Shown here: piece after piece, positions 61,803-64,000 of the stretch
Numbering within the stretch: the stretch's first letter is position 1
How the letters are laid out: each line of letters opens with the position of its first letter
Assembly: GCF_019173455.1 (NCBI RefSeq)
Contig: NZ_JADPQH010000001.1
Coordinates: 620,001 to 684,000, forward strand
Reading direction: 5' to 3'
Length of the DNA: 64,000 nt
Origin: Nesterenkonia sp. Act20
GTDB lineage: Bacteria > Actinomycetota > Actinomycetes > Actinomycetales > Micrococcaceae
Made by a program: the position numbers and the translations under genes
The notes under the pieces: generated by a model
The model's input: the letters and a program-made list of their open reading frames with translations, nothing else
What the model was told of the DNA's origin: nothing
Databases searched by the model: none

Positions 61803-62876
61803 TCACGCGAGCTGGTGCATCCAGCCGTGGCGATCCTCGACCGTGCCGGTCTGGATGCCGAGCAGCTCCTCGCGGATCGACGTGGTGACCTCGCCGGTGC
61901 CCGCGGAGGCGATGCTGTGCTCGCCGTCGACGAGTTCCCCGATCGGAGTGATGACCGCGGCGGTGCCGCAGGCGAAGGCTTCGGTGATGCTGCCATCGGC
62001 GATGCCTGCATCCCATTCGTCCAGGGTCACTCGGCGTTCCTCCACGGCCATGCCGCGGTCCTTGGCCAGCTGGATGACCGAGGCGCGGGTGATGCCCTCC
62101 AGGATGGTGCCGGTGAGCTCGGGGGTGATGAGCCGGTTGTCGGCGGTCACCAGGAACACGTTCATGCCGCCGAGCTCCTCGACGGCGTTCTCGCGGGTGG
62201 GATCCAGGAAGAGCACCTGGTCGCAGCCCTGGGCGGTGGCCTGCTGCTGGGCCGCCAGCGAGCCCGCATAGTTGCCGCCGGTCTTGGCCGCGCCGGTCCC
62301 GCCCGGGGCTGCACGGATGTAGTCGCGGGTCACCCAGATGCGCACGGGCTTGAGCTCGCCACCGAAGTAGTTCCCGGCCGGTGAGGCGATCACCCGGTAG
62401 GAGACCTCACGGGCGGCCCGGACACCGAGGAACGCCTCGGAGGCGAACATGAAGGGGCGCAGGTACAGCGCCTCGCCTTCGCCGTCGGGGACCCAGTGCT
62501 TGTCCGTCTGGACGAGCTCCTCCAGGGAGGCCACGAAGAGCTCCTCGGGCAGCTCCGGCAGCGCCATGCGCTTCGCGGAGCGGTTGAGCCGCTTGGCGTT
62601 CTCCAGCGGCCGGAACGTGTAGATGCCGCCGTCGGCGTGGCGGTAGGCCTTCATGCCCTCGAAGATCTCCTGGGCATAGTGCAGCACCGAGGCAGCGGGA
62701 TCCAGCGCGATGGGCCCGTAGGGCTCCACCCGCGGGTTGGCCCATCCACCCTCCGCGGTCCAGTCGATCACGGCGGTGTGATCAGCGAAGCTGGTCCCGA
62801 ATCCGGGGTTCGAGAGGATCTCCTCCAGTCGCGCGGCTGAGGTGGGATTCGGGTGGGCTGTGTGATCAAACTCCAT
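61803..62876 (-). CDS. ilvE: branched-chain amino acid aminotransferase
   Basis: A 357-residue fold-type IV PLP aminotransferase for the last step of Leu, Ile and Val synthesis. LHYAQEIFEGMKAYRHADGG, YLRPFMFASEAFLGV, the PLP lysine in AAKTGGNYAGSLAAQ and EAFACGTAAVITPIG are diagnostic. ATG 62876 has GAAAGG 5 nt upstream. It lies after leuB and before the FAH gene on the same strand, in a leucine-synthesis group. Confidence 0.97.
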   Translation of the reverse strand: MEFDHTAHPNPTSAARLEEILSNPGFGTSFADHTAVIDWTAEGGWANPRVEPYGPIALDPAASVLHYAQEIFEGMKAYRHADGGIYTFRPLENAKRLNRSAKRMALPELPEELFVASLEELVQTDKHWVPDGEGEALYLRPFMFASEAFLGVRAAREVSYRVIASPAGNYFGGELKPVRIWVTRDYIRAAPGGTGAAKTGGNYAGSLAAQQQATAQGCDQVLFLDPTRENAVEELGGMNVFLVTADNRLITPELTGTILEGITRASVIQLAKDRGMAVEERRVTLDEWDAGIADGSITEAFACGTAAVITPIGELVDGEHSIASAGTGEVTTSIREELLGIQTGTVEDRHGWMHQLA

Positions 62877-62930
62877 GGTGACCTTTCAGATGGCGAGCGA
62901 CGAGAAGCTCGCGGGCAGAGATTCGGTCCT

Positions 62931-62936
62931 ACTCTA
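62931..62936 (-). promoter_or_regulatory. possible -10 box TAGAGT of ilvE
   Basis: TAGAGT about 55 nt before the ATG gives a leader that includes the GAAAGG site, unlike the leaderless neighbours. Confidence 0.4.
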
Positions 62937-62957
62937 CGAGTTCTGCGCGGTGAGCGT

Positions 62958-64000
62958 TCAACCGCTCAGCCGCGCGACGAAGGCATCTCCGCGCTGGCTG
63001 GTGCTCAGCCCGGAAGCGCCCTCGGTGGCCCATTCGGTGAGCTGGCCCAACACCGCAGCCTCGATGCGCTCGGCGGCCTCGGACATCCCGAGGTGATCGA
63101 GCATGAGCGCTGCGGAGAGCACCGCGGCGGTGGGGTCGGCGATCTGCTGGCCGGCGATGTCCGGCGCGGAGCCGTGCACGGGTTCGAACATCGACGGCGC
63201 CGTGCCCGAGGTGTTGATGGACCCTGAGGCTGCCAGGCCGATGCCGCCGCTGATCGCCGGGGCGAGGTCGGTGAGGATGTCACCGAAGAGGTTGTCGGTG
63301 ACGATCACGTCGAAGCGCTGCGGGTTGTTGACCATGTGGATGGTGGCTGCGTCCACATGCATGTAGTCCCAGCGGACGTCGGGGAAGGATTCCGCGACGG
63401 CGGCGGTGGTCCGGGTCCAGAGGTCACCGGAGTAGGTGAGCACGTTGTTCTTGTGCACCAGGGTCAGGTGCTTGTCGCGAGCCTGGGCGCGGGTGAAGGC
63501 GTCTTCGACCACACGGCGGACGCCGTAGGCGGTGTTGACCGAGACTTCCGTGGCGATCTCCGCGGTGGTGCCGCGGCGCAGCAGTCCGCCGTTTCCGGCA
63601 TAGGGACCTTCGGTGCCCTCGCGCACCACGACGAAGTCGATCGGGTGCTCCTCATCGACTCCGCGCAGCGGTGAGGTGACGCCGGGGAACGACCGGGTGG
63701 GGCGCAGGTTCACGCAGTGATCGAGGTTGAAGCGCAGGCCAAGGAGCAGCTCGCGCTCGATGATGCCGGAGGGGACGCGCGTGTCGAGCGGGTCCGCGCC
63801 CACCGCGCCGAAGAGGATCGCGTCATGCTCGCGCAGCGCGTTGAGCGTCTCCTCGGTCAGCGTCTCCCCCGTGCTGAGCCAATGCGCAGCACCCAGGGAG
63901 TACTCGGTGTAGTTCAGCCGGGCGCTCTCCCCCACCACCGCGGCGTCGAGCACCTTGCGGGCCTCAGCGACGACCTCAGGTCCGATGCCGTCGCCACCGA
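62958..64000 (-). CDS. leuB: 3-isopropylmalate dehydrogenase (5' partial)
   Basis: The frame continues past the window edge: the last codons read [19 protein letters not shown], so the true start is a few codons beyond base 64000. This NAD-dependent decarboxylating dehydrogenase converts 3-isopropylmalate to 2-ketoisocaproate, following LeuCD. Seen are [57 protein letters not shown] and the metal-binding aspartates in [15 protein letters not shown]. It stands 81 nt upstream of ilvE on the same strand. Confidence 0.97.
   Translation of the reverse strand, partial: GGDGIGPEVVAEARKVLDAAVVGESARLNYTEYSLGAAHWLSTGETLTEETLNALREHDAILFGAVGADPLDTRVPSGIIERELLLGLRFNLDHCVNLRPTRSFPGVTSPLRGVDEEHPIDFVVVREGTEGPYAGNGGLLRRGTTAEIATEVSVNTAYGVRRVVEDAFTRAQARDKHLTLVHKNNVLTYSGDLWTRTTAAVAESFPDVRWDYMHVDAATIHMVNNPQRFDVIVTDNLFGDILTDLAPAISGGIGLAASGSINTSGTAPSMFEPVHGSAPDIAGQQIADPTAAVLSAALMLDHLGMSEAAERIEAAVLGQLTEWATEGASGLSTSQRGDAFVARLSG

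Overview
The window is GC-rich chromosomal DNA from an actinobacterium, most likely Micrococcales and close to Micrococcaceae (Nesterenkonia/Arthrobacter/Kocuria type). This rests on gene order (polA, rpsA, coaE, uvrB, terC; and leuCD, murA, plsC, gpsA, ddl, DUF3515, DAK2, recG, rsmD, coaD, yceD, rpmF, rnc, mutM), on actinobacterial families such as an Eis-like acetyltransferase and DUF3515, and on many leaderless promoters. No insertion sequence, prophage or CRISPR array was seen. Both ends cut a gene: a DUF3516 helicase on the left and leuB on the right.

Left part (1-28.8 kb). A Ski2-like helicase and an S33 hydrolase are followed by a TerC/Alx transporter gene with a convincing yybP-ykoY (Mn2+) riboswitch leader. 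Four glycosyltransferase genes lie between terC and uvrB. On the minus strand, lysR, coaE and uvrB each have a leaderless-type -10 box; for coaE and uvrB the TAG stop codon of the preceding gene forms the first half of that box. A LysR/EamA divergent pair carries a palindromic T-N11-A site. Next come an anchored SGNH hydrolase, a BCCT osmolyte transporter, an RsmC/RlmG-like methyltransferase, rpsA with a strong promoter and about 200 nt leader, and an Eis-like acetyltransferase. A decayed DUF559/AbiEi-like gene (21.2-21.7 kb) adjoins a small cluster of two Asp/Glu-racemase-superfamily enzymes and a DUF3830 protein, which share a divergent promoter region with an inverted repeat. polA, a PaaI-type thioesterase and a GT4 gene close this part.

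Middle (28.9-42.8 kb). tRNA-Gly(UCC) with its terminator is followed by a surface-polysaccharide block: a 1074-residue CgeB-like plus GT2 fusion, a GT2, a GT4 and an LCP ligase. Then come mutM, rnc, rpmF, yceD, galU and coaD, and on the plus strand an aminotransferase coupled to a spermidine-synthase-like gene that overlaps rsmD. galU here and ugd at 55.6 kb together supply UDP-glucose and UDP-glucuronate, plausible donors for these transferases.

Right part (42.8-64 kb). recG and a DAK2 protein, a second LCP protein, a DUF3515 lipoprotein, ddl-gpsA-plsC, murA, leuD-leuC with a divergent IclR regulator, ugd, thiL, a DUF421 protein, a 22-bp perfect inverted repeat, tRNA-Glu(CUC) twice, tRNA-Gln(CUG), gltX, a fumarylacetoacetate-hydrolase-family gene, ilvE and leuB. 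Leucine biosynthesis (leuB, leuCD, ilvE) and Glu/Gln tRNA supply plus charging (gltX with its tRNAs) are each grouped.

Best candidates for follow-up: the DUF3830/isomerase cluster, in which one enzyme has Asp in place of the second catalytic Cys; the repeated leaderless promoter architecture, including stop codons reused as -10 boxes; the decayed DUF559 gene; the fused glycosyltransferase; and the Glu/Gln tRNA-gltX locus.
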